Notes: a model not told the origin generated them from the sequence alone. DNA of 51,673 bases from Defluviitaleaceae bacterium (GCA_009781755.1 WQVD01000019.1:1-51673), one strand, 5' to 3'. Positions 33,601 to 40,797 are shown, counted from the stretch's first letter. Numbers and translations are program-made.

Positions 33601-35024
33601 GCACAACTGCGGTGGATGATACAGATACCGCGATCATCACCGTCGTGGACATCCCGCGCATTGACATCACCAAAACCGCAACGCCCGCAACCATACCGCA
33701 AGCCGGTGGCACGGTCATTTATACACTGGTGGTCACCAACACCGGGCACGGCACGATAAACAACGCGACCGTTATCGACACGCTGCCTGCCGCTTTGCAA
33801 TTTGCGAACATGACGATTTTGCCAGAGGGTGCGTCGTATACGATTAACGGGCAACGGCTAACCGTTAACTTGGCTTCGTTGGCGCAAGGCGCAAGCGTGT
33901 CCATCGAATTTAATGTTACGGTCGCGCCCAACACAACCCCTGGTCATATTACCAATGTCGCTACTGTAACGTCAGGTACGTTAACAGCCAACGACAACGC
34001 AACCATCACCGTATTGCCACCAGAACCTGCACCCGCCGTTAATATTATTAAAGAAGCGTACCCGCAAATCCTGCCCCGTGACGCGGATGAAGCGATCACA
34101 TACACATTCACCGTCACCAATACCGGAAATGTTACGTTGGAGGGTTTAATCATTACCGACAACTTGCCGCCGCAATTGCAATTTGTGTCTGGCAGCGTAG
34201 ATGCGTCCGGTGCGACTTACAGCTTTAATGCGGACAACCGGCAGCTTCGTGTATATTTGGCAGATTTGCCGGTGAATACAAGCGTTGAAGTAACATTTCG
34301 AGCCACCATTGCGGAAGATGCGTCGGCAGATGATATTATTAACGCCGTGCTCGTAAGCAACGGTACCGTCAGCAGTAACAGCAGCGCAACCGTAACGCTG
34401 AGCACTTCGCAGACGCAAAACACGACGCCTCCGTCTGTAACGACCGCGACGACAACGCCTGTAGTGACAACTGCGACACCTACGACAACGCCCGTAGTGA
34501 CAACTGCGACACCAACGACAACACCTGTAGTGACAACTGCGACACCAACGACAACGCCCGCACCCGCCACCCTTGCAACAACTACCGCGCCTACCGTGCC
34601 GGGCACAACGACACAACCTCAGGCAACATCCCCTGCGACTACGGTGGCTTCGGTGCCCGCGCTTACTGCTACGTCGCCCGCGCCTGCGGTGCCTGTCGTT
34701 ACTACTCCCGCTGCCACTACCATCGCGCCGCCAACACCTGGTGTGCCCGGCAACCGCATCATCCCCGAAGGCAACCCCAACGTATGGCTTGAGTTGAACC
34801 CCGCAGGCGTCCCCATCGGTCAATGGACACGCAACAACAACTGGCAATTCGAATTATTTAACCGCGAAGCGCCCCCGACGGCTGTAGCCGTAGGCCTCAT
34901 GCCGCAAACCGGTTTAACAGCCGCAACGCTGTGGTTGGCTGGTGCGCTCAATATGATGTTGGTGGCTGCGTTGGGCATGCTGGTATTTGTAAAACGGAAG
35001 AAATTACGCGGTGTGAAAAAATAA
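27663..35024 (+). CDS. Giant MPQTG wall-anchored adhesin with DUF11 repeats
   Basis: 2,453 residues. ATG 27663 follows AAAGGAG by 8 bases and opens a signal peptide (KKKVALILAFVMMTATLGFFAWG). Residues ~30-1,570 are beta-rich and unrecognised. A SpaA-like domain (about 1,580-1,680) ends in VEVDAPAGY. Four DUF11-type beta domains follow (starting near 1,728, 1,863, 1,999 and 2,124; each has KxAx..., VxYTLxVxNxG and a VxDxLP motif). Then a Thr/Pro tract with TTTPVVTTATP repeats (about 2,245-2,360), a Trp-containing pre-anchor segment, MPQTG and a hydrophobic helix with KRKKLRGVKK. It projects from the wall, probably for attachment to host, plant fibre or other cells; the ligand is unknown. Confidence 0.88.
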   Translation: MKATTSTGLKKKVALILAFVMMTATLGFFAWGYEEPEAPTYPSSSTTSPGAIEIAIEAHGTPGSGQYNLANFLTGVQIRDDEGLLMEEGHTLELGRAYSFAITFASNIGPGGLFEYFNDPADLSHPWTGYLIYRLPQEMEPSSPIHGSIVSTDETIGTYTVNTDGYLFLQLAVLESGTQTAHVTFTIHLEMQLNVDVQGGTRFFDLNFGGGITMGFLITNPEYMFTWMHMSLDSTFFEPRVAGNEIVRYTVIIGATGSHEEDSPVLDDVVFHGFPTWRSVPVTLPTALEFPAQLRTNTQVQPRTAFDNFYFSILDADEVVRVARTPVPASAITWHTTDTRTDIYIPPAVPGGEPIAATPIIDRDNFTIDFGLMGITVAHGEQIILTYEIDVPYVVYAIRNFDVGMVQNNTNSLTGHHALRHPNRYRMIHDFYADIQSATATRFTSTREINFINTARDAFLNIQTRNLRTSDTYVPWTISLGQTTTGPHGMMQPHGTSSHVTINGLPVNITLGTDRINSGTGAATAGIVFPPLDEIEVQINSRLGNFGATTPSVYNLSHPMFNVQLGTHNVSGSAANVDNVLLFNIPADYYGLDITNVSIILRTPMSPQMSDPDWFSRNFQLAVGYGREVSLTPGSAEYDYARRTFATAALASPGEFWFRAVTSRFIPATVPAEERFAQTYLGTPITWRVSIGNLSGQRINNRTFVEEWDARLASDFPPLTGDAMLMNQIPHGIGASTDGTIIVSSSPLHGIGGAAIANDTISFLMLGPDNVNPAANALFMENRIREPFTAQELMDLYWICTETGNRVYALVVNKNEHNFVFTIPPANVIMPGTNEPFGYIYHVSFAYSTSTQRHGRDIDWDALFVNTIRENYIGYAGDILTSMAGIVRPRTDLLELYQSSVRAAQNRVGHAPVHDYEIAYTLFTEMPGALYGSRVTLGLELPFLEGSFANDNDAVQARNDMFNRYFNVTHPAYVGFMRILLYREHPDGTRHFYQALRPGDDFTTTVSGDANTAMVHILFGNVDDMSIVQADGIERWTLEQAGASTGHAWQFYEDFSVRIEFVLPINGNRLDHLRESRGEITARVHKWQYLHSITGMQQNGSRFETTRWQVFSYGVSDGAVPYRFDMVAEINPITRPNDNGIGTLPGYTNRGTPLFMRPEVDQGQPSHPPIFEVEFDSRLELVPGSLVVISRDTGIVPNAILPGQIFPVISNQFFGPYHLDGTQWDNLVDVGAVTSTISFDLSQLNQINGLNNHDHAWPLSVNPMSSVITRNLWNGMHGGLVVTDQLENPDWFMKTGSVNDSVETTVTMTNNEEVTFSRDVSNHITIHYQLQLRPEYRSDEDLSFPVETRMQSSMEGTHTNNYGFVRELNLFDREAMSEFEQRNLNRVFISRNDAVFVNSITLAYNFRPLQKNIEVIDNTDNVLTTIHVNTGAHTLLPADAYNPLIRVVDTMLFLTPDMDTMRLYVGSLTEAGVMNWQLLDRNSDPRFNASLTPGPHTPWSILDFGVNLAGEHVLHFIVPDGTPIRIMYESMINAPAGSTVNVRNSVSLYGLGFETWDDVIGHEVRGLGIVGAVDSHPLAITKRASHNPAILLPGAEFHLYIHVTQFHALHNQYAGDGMGAGVRYRDIGGQRFFFAQEGITDANGQLVFDHLNILPRAPLVYLLVEVDAPAGYILPTGSDAYTFLTFSQSLTQSQINETQALLRGDVDDVIIGRLPLVGTLTLENDIRPTPSIEIRKHVNREVFIPGETVRYTLEVINDGFEHLFDVVVTDPLDTMLILPRDFVHSANAPGTTQNFDNHTLTATIPSLPIGAMVTFTFYVTINEDAAIGMYIPNTANVSAVANEGILADYASVSILVESAPQPIIDITKSASPEGVAASGIVRYTLRVQNRGNRPLSNVRVVDNLPAQFTQAAIVSMTLDALDGAPVTPASGGLTGTTLDMTFDALPLDGVIFIVLDATLGSQVAIGTEIENTATASAVYGTTAVDDTDTAIITVVDIPRIDITKTATPATIPQAGGTVIYTLVVTNTGHGTINNATVIDTLPAALQFANMTILPEGASYTINGQRLTVNLASLAQGASVSIEFNVTVAPNTTPGHITNVATVTSGTLTANDNATITVLPPEPAPAVNIIKEAYPQILPRDADEAITYTFTVTNTGNVTLEGLIITDNLPPQLQFVSGSVDASGATYSFNADNRQLRVYLADLPVNTSVEVTFRATIAEDASADDIINAVLVSNGTVSSNSSATVTLSTSQTQNTTPPSVTTATTTPVVTTATPTTTPVVTTATPTTTPVVTTATPTTTPAPATLATTTAPTVPGTTTQPQATSPATTVASVPALTATSPAPAVPVVTTPAATTIAPPTPGVPGNRIIPEGNPNVWLELNPAGVPIGQWTRNNNWQFELFNREAPPTAVAVGLMPQTGLTAATLWLAGALNMMLVAALGMLVFVKRKKLRGVKK
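34430..34570 (+). repeat. Short tandem repeat coding TTTPVVTTATP
   Basis: Three and a half 33-bp units (ACGACAACGCC.GTAGTGACAACTGCGACACC-type) form part of the wall-spanning linker of the giant adhesin. In-frame, so copy number can change without loss of the protein. Confidence 0.85.
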
Positions 35025-35059
35025 TAACGTGTAATCATTACGCGCATTGAAATAAAAAA

Positions 35060-35103
35060 GGCGCCGGATACAAATAAACATACAGTGTTCGGCGTCTTTT
35101 TTG
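35060..35103 (+). terminator. Intrinsic terminator of the giant adhesin gene
   Basis: GGCGCCGGA pairs with TTCGGCGTC (two wobble pairs) around a ~20-base loop, flanked by A6 and T6. Confidence 0.8.
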
Positions 35104-35156
35104 TTGCTTCATGCGGTTGCTGCTTCAACGTTTTTTGTTAAATTCTTGCATAAAGC

Positions 35157-35185
35157 TTTACAAAACTTAACGCATCATGTATGAT
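35157..35185 (+). promoter_or_regulatory. Sigma-A promoter of the small secreted peptide gene
   Basis: TTTACA at 35157-35162, 17-base spacer, TATGAT at 35180-35185, identical in design to the promoter at 27446. The -10 sits inside an imperfect palindrome TAACGCATCAT-GT-ATGATGTGCGTTA (35169-35194), a possible repressor site. Confidence 0.75.
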
Positions 35186-35236
35186 GTGCGTTAGTAATAT
35201 ATACATATGGTAAGACTGTAACAAATGTAACATTAT

Positions 35237-35274
35237 CCGGGTATGTGCCGCCCAACAACAGGCGCTCGGTTTTT
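35237..35274 (+). promoter_or_regulatory. Attenuator-like hairpin in the leader of the peptide gene
   Basis: CCG...CGCC-CAACAACA-GGCG-CT-CGG followed by TTTTT. Comparable in position (about 50-80 bases after the start point) and T-run to the hairpin before the giant adhesin. The remaining leader to 35377 is AT-rich with no frame of note. This leader fills most of the 353-base gap 35,025-35,377. Confidence 0.35.
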
Positions 35275-35377
35275 GTATATAATTGTTAATTATAGGAAAC
35301 CTTTCCACACAGCCGGAATGTGTTCTGTTATAATGTGCATAAAATACATAAAAGCCGGAACCAAGGAGGTAATTTTT

Positions 35378-35623
35378 ATGAAGCGTGTACTATTGCAAGA
35401 CAGCGCGCAAGACCGCAAGCAACGGATGTTTATTTATGTCTTGGCGTTTGTGGTGATGACCGCGACGCTGGGTATGTTTGCATGGGGTCATGACGGGCAG
35501 AGCGATGACGCGTATGATGCAGATGCGGCCTATGGCATTGTATATGAATGCGATGCGGTTTCTATTTGTCCGGAGGACGGTTTGTGTTTGACGGAATGCG
35601 ACTACGAGGATTGCAACGAGTAA
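35378..35623 (+). CDS. Small secreted Cys- and acid-rich peptide
   Basis: 81 residues. The RBS AAGGAGG is perfect, 8 bases before the ATG. Residues ~17-37 (FIYVLAFVVMTATLGMFAWG) repeat the signal segment of the giant adhesin almost exactly. The mature part is about 44 residues, very acidic, with five Cys (pattern C-x6-C-x5-C-x4-C-x4-C near the end) and no basic residues. It has no wall-sorting signal. It could be a released peptide, a metal-binding or disulfide-bonded effector, or a truncated paralogue of the adhesin 5' end. No family recognised. Confidence 0.75.
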   Translation: MKRVLLQDSAQDRKQRMFIYVLAFVVMTATLGMFAWGHDGQSDDAYDADAAYGIVYECDAVSICPEDGLCLTECDYEDCNE

Positions 35624-35651
35624 GAAAATAGCTCCAATATATGCATCAATT

Positions 35652-35692
35652 AAATCCAGTCGGTTAGCCCCACTAACCACCTGGATTTTTTT
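35652..35692 (+). terminator. Strong intrinsic terminator after the peptide gene
   Basis: ATCCAG-T-CGGTTAG...CTAACC-AC-CTGGAT followed by seven T. The inner GGTTAG/CTAACC stem resembles the palindrome at 15956-15982. Confidence 0.9.
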
Positions 35693-35732
35693 GCGTCATT
35701 GTCATGTATAGCGGCTGTTTCGGGTGTAGGGC

Positions 35733-35760
35733 TTGACATGAAATGAAAATGTAATATAAT
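35733..35760 (+). promoter_or_regulatory. Consensus sigma-A promoter for the macroglobulin-like gene
   Basis: TTGACA at 35733-35738, 16-base spacer, TATAAT at 35755-35760; both hexamers are perfect. It is the strongest promoter in the window by sequence. Confidence 0.85.
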
Positions 35761-35819
35761 TGTAACATGAATCGCTTGACAAATGGCGGACGATCTGAAC
35801 TTTGAGAGGAAGTGCCCGG

Positions 35820-38800
35820 ATGAAAAAACGCACAAATTACACGCTGTACATACTGATGGCCCTTATCGTTGCGGTGGCGGGGCGTTATGTATCGGTTCGG
35901 TTTGGTTATTTTAATGCCGCGCGGCAAGCCCGGTTGGAGGCAGTGGAACCTTTGCACCAATTGCAAGTAGTGGCCAGCGGGGTGCAGCACGAAGGTGCGG
36001 AATTTCATGCTGCGGTGTTGGTGAGCGATTTGGACGGGGTGCCATTGAAGGCGGACTTGGCTGTTTATGTAATACAAGATGAGGAACCCGTGCGCATGCC
36101 GGGTATTTTTTATACCGATTATGACGGGCGGGGAGCCATTGGCTTTTCGTTGTATGGCTTGGCGGACGGGCGGCATGGGTTGATTATTTCCGTGACGTCG
36201 GAACTGGGGCAAGAGTACTTGGAAACGGATGTGCGGGTGACATCGGAATTTGGGCAGCAGTTTATCGTGCATTTTGATAAGGGATTGTACAACCCGGGTG
36301 ACTTGGTGCTATTCCGTATCATGGCGTTGGCGGGGGCTTCGGCGCGGCCGTTAGCGGGTGGCGCGTTCTCGGTGGCGATATTTGACGGCAATGATAACCG
36401 GGTATATTACGAGGCCGTGCAGGCGTCGGACTTTGGCATCATCAGCGGGCGGTTCCAATTGGGCGATGAAGTGAATAGTGGATTGTATCGGTTGGCCGTG
36501 ATGGAGCGGGGCGAAGTGCGGGCCGAGGCATTTTTTGAAGTAAGTCCGTTTGTGTTGCCGCGCTTTGGGGTGACCTTGGAAACGGACAAAACAGAATACC
36601 ACGTGGGCGAAACCGTGCAAGTGACCGGCAGCATGATGTACTTCTTTGGCGAGCCGGTGAACCAAGGCAGGTTGACGCTATATTTGGACGGCGAACGCCA
36701 ATTTTCAACCACGGAATTGAACGAGGACGGCAGTTTCCTCTTTGAGTTTGAAGCGTATCGCGCCGGGTTTTTCCATTTGTGGGTGGAAGTGATTGATAAT
36801 TCCAATTACCGGATCGAAACCGCATTGACCGTTAGTGCATCGGAAGGGGCATTTATCATCGATGTGATGCCCGAGCATGGGCACTTGGTGATGGGCATGC
36901 CCAACCGCGTGTATGTGTTTACACACACGGTGGGTGGTGCGCCCGTGCGTACTTTTTTGCAAATCACCGCGCCCGGTTTTAGCCGACAAGTGGCTACGGA
37001 CGACAATGGCATTGGTGTGTTTATTTTGGACGACATTGCCAGCAACAACCTTATGCAAATACATGCGCAAGACATGGACGGCAACAGCGTGCAGGGCGAG
37101 TTCGCTTTCGCGGGTGAGCAGCGCAACTTTACGCTCAGTACCGACCGTGCGCGCTACGCCATGGGTGACACGATTGAGTTGACGTTCCACCATCGCAGCG
37201 GGGGCGGGCAGTTTGTCGTATACGCATTCCGCAACGAGCAGCTCTTGCAAATGGTGGAAACCCAACACGACCGTGCGGAATTGAACCTGGGTGATGCATT
37301 CGGCATCATTGATATTTATGCAACGTGGGTGCAACCCGGCCAAGATGTGCCGCTGGAAAGACGCGAATTTGTCCGCCGAACAATTTTCATTGACCCGGGC
37401 CATACGATGCAGCTGACCGTACAAAGCAACCAGCCGGAATACGAACCGGGCGATTGGGTGCATTTGAACTTTCATGTAGCGGACGGTGCGGGCAATCCGT
37501 TGGAAGCCGCGTTGCTGGTGAGTATTGTGGACGAAGCCATGCTGGCATTGGCGGCCAATGACCTGTCTGTAGACAACGTTCGGCTTGCACTGGCAGATAT
37601 CCGCTTTGGCGATGATATGGATGCTGCTACATTATATATGTCGCTCATCGCGGGGGCGTCCGAACAGGCGATTTCGCGATTGTTGCTGCGGCAGGATGAC
37701 TTTCAGACGTTCTTACTGCCGAACACGCCGGGGCCTTCGATACGCACGGCGACGCTGATGAATCCGCTTCCGGTATTACCCGACGGTCCGGATGGATTTT
37801 CCCGCTTTTTGAATGGGTTGCGGATTTATTTGGTTGCCGTTTTTGCGATTGCGTTTTTCATTTCGTTGTCCAACGCGAAGAAGCGCGATGCGGCGATGTT
37901 GAAATTGCACGAAGCCGGATACTTGCCCGACGAAATGGATGATTCTGAAAAACTGGCGTCGGGCAGGCGGCAAGCGTTGTTTGTGGTATTTGTCATGCTG
38001 GCGTTGGTGGCGGTTGCGCTGTTTGCGTTTACCGCATGCGGTAGGAACTACGATTCCGACGATGCGCCTTCAATAACAATGGAAGCGCCTTGGTCGCCGG
38101 GCGACATGGCCGCGCCGGATTTTGCCCCCGCACCTGCGCCAGATGTCGCGCAAGCTCCGTCCGTGGTAACGCCGCCCGACTTGCCTCCGCAAGCGGAAGC
38201 ACCCGCTGAAATCACCCCGCCCGCGGATGACCCACCCACCGACGACACACCCACCGAAATCGAAACACAAACTGCCCGCGTGCGCCGTTTATTCCTTGAA
38301 ACCATGCTCTTTGTGCCCGAACTCATCGCCCACGACGGCGCAGCAGATTTGTCTTTCATCTTGGCCGACAATATCACTACGTGGAACATCCAAGTCGTGG
38401 GTAATACCCGCGACGGCATTGTCGGGCATACACAAAGCAACTTCCGCGCGTTTCAGCCGTTCTTTGTAGACTTCGAATTGCCGCGCAACAGCGTGCGGTA
38501 TGACCGCATAAGTATCCCCGTGACTGTGTTCAACTACACGGAAGAAGCGCTGGACGTGGTCCTTACCATCGCAGAAATGGATTGGTTTGAACTATACGGC
38601 GATGCCGTGCAAATCCTGACTGTCGAACCCAATCGTTCGGTCATGATGTATGTACCCATTCGCATTGTGGAGTTTGGCAGCTTTGTTTTCCGCGCGTATG
38701 CCGATGCATTTGGCTTTGCGGATGCGGCGGAACGGCCGATTACCGTCAATCCGGAGGGCTTCCGTATACGGCAAGTAGTCTCGTCCGGCAGCATCGAGGG

Positions 38801-40340
38801 CGATACCTGGCGGCATTTATTATTCATGCACGAAAACATCCCCGGCACGCGCCGCGCGTCGATTACGTTTTATCCATCGGTGATGTCGCACGTGCTGGAA
38901 GGCATGGAGAATATCTTCCGTATGCCGTTCGGTTGCTTCGAGCAAACCTCGTCGATTTTGTATCCCAACATCCTTGCACTTCGGTACTTGCAACAAAATA
39001 ATTTGGATAACCCCGCACTTACCGACCGCGCCCTGCGTTACATCAGCTCGGGGTACCAGCGGCTGCTTACCTTTGAAGTCGGGCGGCAAACAGGTGGTTT
39101 CTCTTTATTCGGTCACGCCCCGGCGGAGACGGTGTTAACCGCCTACGGCCTCATGCAATTGACCAACCTGTCCGAAGTCTACAGCATTGATGAGCGCGTG
39201 TTGTACCGTATGAAGGATTTCCTCTTCGACCACCAAAATAATGACGGCTCGTTCCAAATTACCGGGCGCAATATTGGGCGGATTTCCAACAGCCAGCAGC
39301 TTGCTTTCAGCGCGTACATTACATGGGCCTTGTCCGAAACCATGCCCGACGACCCCCGGCTTGCATCCTCGGTGGATTTCCTTTTGAGCCGCTTGGATGC
39401 CGTGGACGATAATTACACGCTGGCACTCATTGCGAATGTGCTGGTTAACATCGACCACCCCCGCGCAACGGAAATCGTAGACCGCTTGGTCAACACCGTC
39501 ATACACATCGGCGATACCGCCTATGTTACTTCCACCACACGTGATTACTTTGGTGCATTTGGGCGTATCCAGTACTTGCAAGCCACGGCGCTTACGTCCA
39601 TAGCACTGTCCACGCACGGCTCCTACGCCGAAGTCAACGACCGGCTCATCAACTACATCATCAGCCAACGCGACACCTGGGGCACATGGCACAGCACACA
39701 AGCCACCATTTTGTCGCTAAAAGCCCTGACGCGCCAACCCACCCAAGCCGAAACCGAAGACGGCATCATCACCGTCACGCTGGGCAATACGCGCCACACC
39801 CTCGATATCATCGCCGGCCAAACCTTAGATTTGTATACCCTGCATTTCACCGACTTGGACGCGGAAAATTTCCTAGAAATTGAAATGACCGGCGTAGGCC
39901 GTATGACGTACAAAATCGTGCAAGAATTCTTCGCCCCATATGATTCCGTTACGCTTGACCGCGGGTTTGAAGTACTCACGTTCATGTTCCCCGACTTGAC
40001 CGTACACGAATTGGTAGAACAAGAAATCATCATCATCAATACGTCCGGCGGCATGGTGGATAACGGCTTGGTGGCCGTATCCATCCCGCAGGGCTTCCGC
40101 GTGGAGCGCAGCAGCCTGACCCGACTCCAACACCAAGGACTAATCGAACGCTACGAATTCCGCTTCGACAACATCAACCTGTACCTGCGCGATACCGAAC
40201 CGGGCGAAATCCTTTGGCTAACGATTGCATACCGCCCTGCCTTCCCTGTGGAGGTAACCGGCGGGCATGTACGCGTGTTTGATTATTACAACCCCATGAT
40301 AGAAGGCTACGCGCTGCCGATGGAGATTGTGGTTAGGTAG
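35820..40340 (+). CDS. Alpha-2-macroglobulin-like protein with internal membrane hairpin
   Basis: 1,506 residues. N-terminal membrane anchor (about 8-24), then macroglobulin-like beta domains to ~650. Two further transmembrane segments at about 664-682 and 717-738 enclose a charged cytoplasm-type loop, and C740 (AFTACGR) sits just after the second. A Pro-rich linker (745-800) follows, then the A2M half: the thioester motif is GCFEQ (C1039 and Q1042), intact in the residues that form the bond, followed by an alpha/alpha barrel and a receptor-binding-like beta domain. The family traps proteases that cleave a bait region. Start: GAGAGGA is 9 bases upstream. Bacterial members often pair with a penicillin-binding protein; none is adjacent. 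The internal membrane pair is unusual to me. Confidence 0.85.
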   Translation: MKKRTNYTLYILMALIVAVAGRYVSVRFGYFNAARQARLEAVEPLHQLQVVASGVQHEGAEFHAAVLVSDLDGVPLKADLAVYVIQDEEPVRMPGIFYTDYDGRGAIGFSLYGLADGRHGLIISVTSELGQEYLETDVRVTSEFGQQFIVHFDKGLYNPGDLVLFRIMALAGASARPLAGGAFSVAIFDGNDNRVYYEAVQASDFGIISGRFQLGDEVNSGLYRLAVMERGEVRAEAFFEVSPFVLPRFGVTLETDKTEYHVGETVQVTGSMMYFFGEPVNQGRLTLYLDGERQFSTTELNEDGSFLFEFEAYRAGFFHLWVEVIDNSNYRIETALTVSASEGAFIIDVMPEHGHLVMGMPNRVYVFTHTVGGAPVRTFLQITAPGFSRQVATDDNGIGVFILDDIASNNLMQIHAQDMDGNSVQGEFAFAGEQRNFTLSTDRARYAMGDTIELTFHHRSGGGQFVVYAFRNEQLLQMVETQHDRAELNLGDAFGIIDIYATWVQPGQDVPLERREFVRRTIFIDPGHTMQLTVQSNQPEYEPGDWVHLNFHVADGAGNPLEAALLVSIVDEAMLALAANDLSVDNVRLALADIRFGDDMDAATLYMSLIAGASEQAISRLLLRQDDFQTFLLPNTPGPSIRTATLMNPLPVLPDGPDGFSRFLNGLRIYLVAVFAIAFFISLSNAKKRDAAMLKLHEAGYLPDEMDDSEKLASGRRQALFVVFVMLALVAVALFAFTACGRNYDSDDAPSITMEAPWSPGDMAAPDFAPAPAPDVAQAPSVVTPPDLPPQAEAPAEITPPADDPPTDDTPTEIETQTARVRRLFLETMLFVPELIAHDGAADLSFILADNITTWNIQVVGNTRDGIVGHTQSNFRAFQPFFVDFELPRNSVRYDRISIPVTVFNYTEEALDVVLTIAEMDWFELYGDAVQILTVEPNRSVMMYVPIRIVEFGSFVFRAYADAFGFADAAERPITVNPEGFRIRQVVSSGSIEGDTWRHLLFMHENIPGTRRASITFYPSVMSHVLEGMENIFRMPFGCFEQTSSILYPNILALRYLQQNNLDNPALTDRALRYISSGYQRLLTFEVGRQTGGFSLFGHAPAETVLTAYGLMQLTNLSEVYSIDERVLYRMKDFLFDHQNNDGSFQITGRNIGRISNSQQLAFSAYITWALSETMPDDPRLASSVDFLLSRLDAVDDNYTLALIANVLVNIDHPRATEIVDRLVNTVIHIGDTAYVTSTTRDYFGAFGRIQYLQATALTSIALSTHGSYAEVNDRLINYIISQRDTWGTWHSTQATILSLKALTRQPTQAETEDGIITVTLGNTRHTLDIIAGQTLDLYTLHFTDLDAENFLEIEMTGVGRMTYKIVQEFFAPYDSVTLDRGFEVLTFMFPDLTVHELVEQEIIIINTSGGMVDNGLVAVSIPQGFRVERSSLTRLQHQGLIERYEFRFDNINLYLRDTEPGEILWLTIAYRPAFPVEVTGGHVRVFDYYNPMIEGYALPMEIVVR

Positions 40341-40384
40341 GTTTGGCGCGACGGAACAACCCGTGTTAATAGCTGCGCTAATTA

Positions 40385-40425
40385 AAGAAGGCAGTTGGTG
40401 GCAATTTGCCACCAACTGCCTTCTT
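40385..40425 (+). terminator. Terminator built on the dispersed palindrome, copy 3
   Basis: AAGAAGGCAGTTGGTGGCAA pairs with TTGCCACCAACTGCCTTCTT around one base: a 20-bp perfect stem. The 3' side ends in CTTCTT rather than a pure T-run. It closes the macroglobulin-like gene and contains the same core as the palindromes at 20084 and 21091. Confidence 0.75.
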
Positions 40426-40479
40426 ATGCATTTTGCTATGAATGCATTTGTTTGCATTCTTCAGTTTAAAAATATGTAA

Positions 40480-40485
40480 TATAAT
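40480..40485 (+). promoter_or_regulatory. -10 element of the type I toxin
   Basis: TATAAT at 40480-40485 in an AT-rich stretch, about 90 bases before the toxin frame; the -35 is poor. A long untranslated leader is usual for type I toxin mRNAs. Confidence 0.45.
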
Positions 40486-40577
40486 AGCAATAGCTGTAGA
40501 AGCAGGGCGCATCATGGCGGCTAAGCCCATATGAAAGTGCCGCAATTTCGATGAAATAGCTCGTGGTGATGCCATTT

Positions 40578-40682
40578 ATGGAAACATTGACATTATTCTT
40601 GGTGATATTCGCGGCGATGACCTTTGTCGTTGCTTTGATAACTTTGGTCGCGGTTCTTATAAAAGCCATAACAAAGAAATAA
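40578..40682 (+). CDS. Holin-like type I toxin, 34 residues
   Basis: One hydrophobic helix (LTLFLVIFAAMTFVVALITL and on) with a short basic tail ending TKK. This is the layout of the TxpA/BsrG-like and putative holin-like toxin families, which insert in the membrane and are silenced by an antisense RNA. SD GGTGAT (40565-40570) is complementary to the 16S tail and lies 7 bases before ATG 40578; an in-frame ATG at 40569 overlaps the SD. Directly behind the stop is the AACCGCGC...GCGCGGTT hairpin typical of these loci, then an AGCCG..CGGCT stem and a terminator. The antisense RNA would be read from the other strand; I could not place its promoter. Confidence 0.7.
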   Translation: METLTLFLVIFAAMTFVVALITLVAVLIKAITKK

Positions 40683-40714
40683 CCGCGCCCCTGTGACCAA
40701 TAGGTTGCGCGGTT
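40681..40714 (+). ncRNA. Hairpin overlapping the toxin stop codon
   Basis: AACCGCGC pairs with GCGCGGTT around an 18-base loop; it begins in the TAA stop. Equivalent hairpins in type I loci lie in the region of overlap with the antisense RNA. Matches the AGGCCG hairpin of the orphan module at 5801 in position and order. Confidence 0.55.
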
Positions 40715-40765
40715 TTAGCAAGTTGTAATAATTGCTAGCCGTCAAGCCTTGCGGCTGTGGCTACT

Positions 40766-40797
40766 GAGCGGGTGTTCGCGCACTCGCTCTTTTATTA
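40766..40797 (+). terminator. Terminator of the toxin transcript
   Basis: GAGCGGGTG-TTCGCG-CACTCGCTC with a G-U pair, followed by TTTTATT. Preceded by an AGCCG...CGGCT stem-loop at about 40738-40757. Confidence 0.75.
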
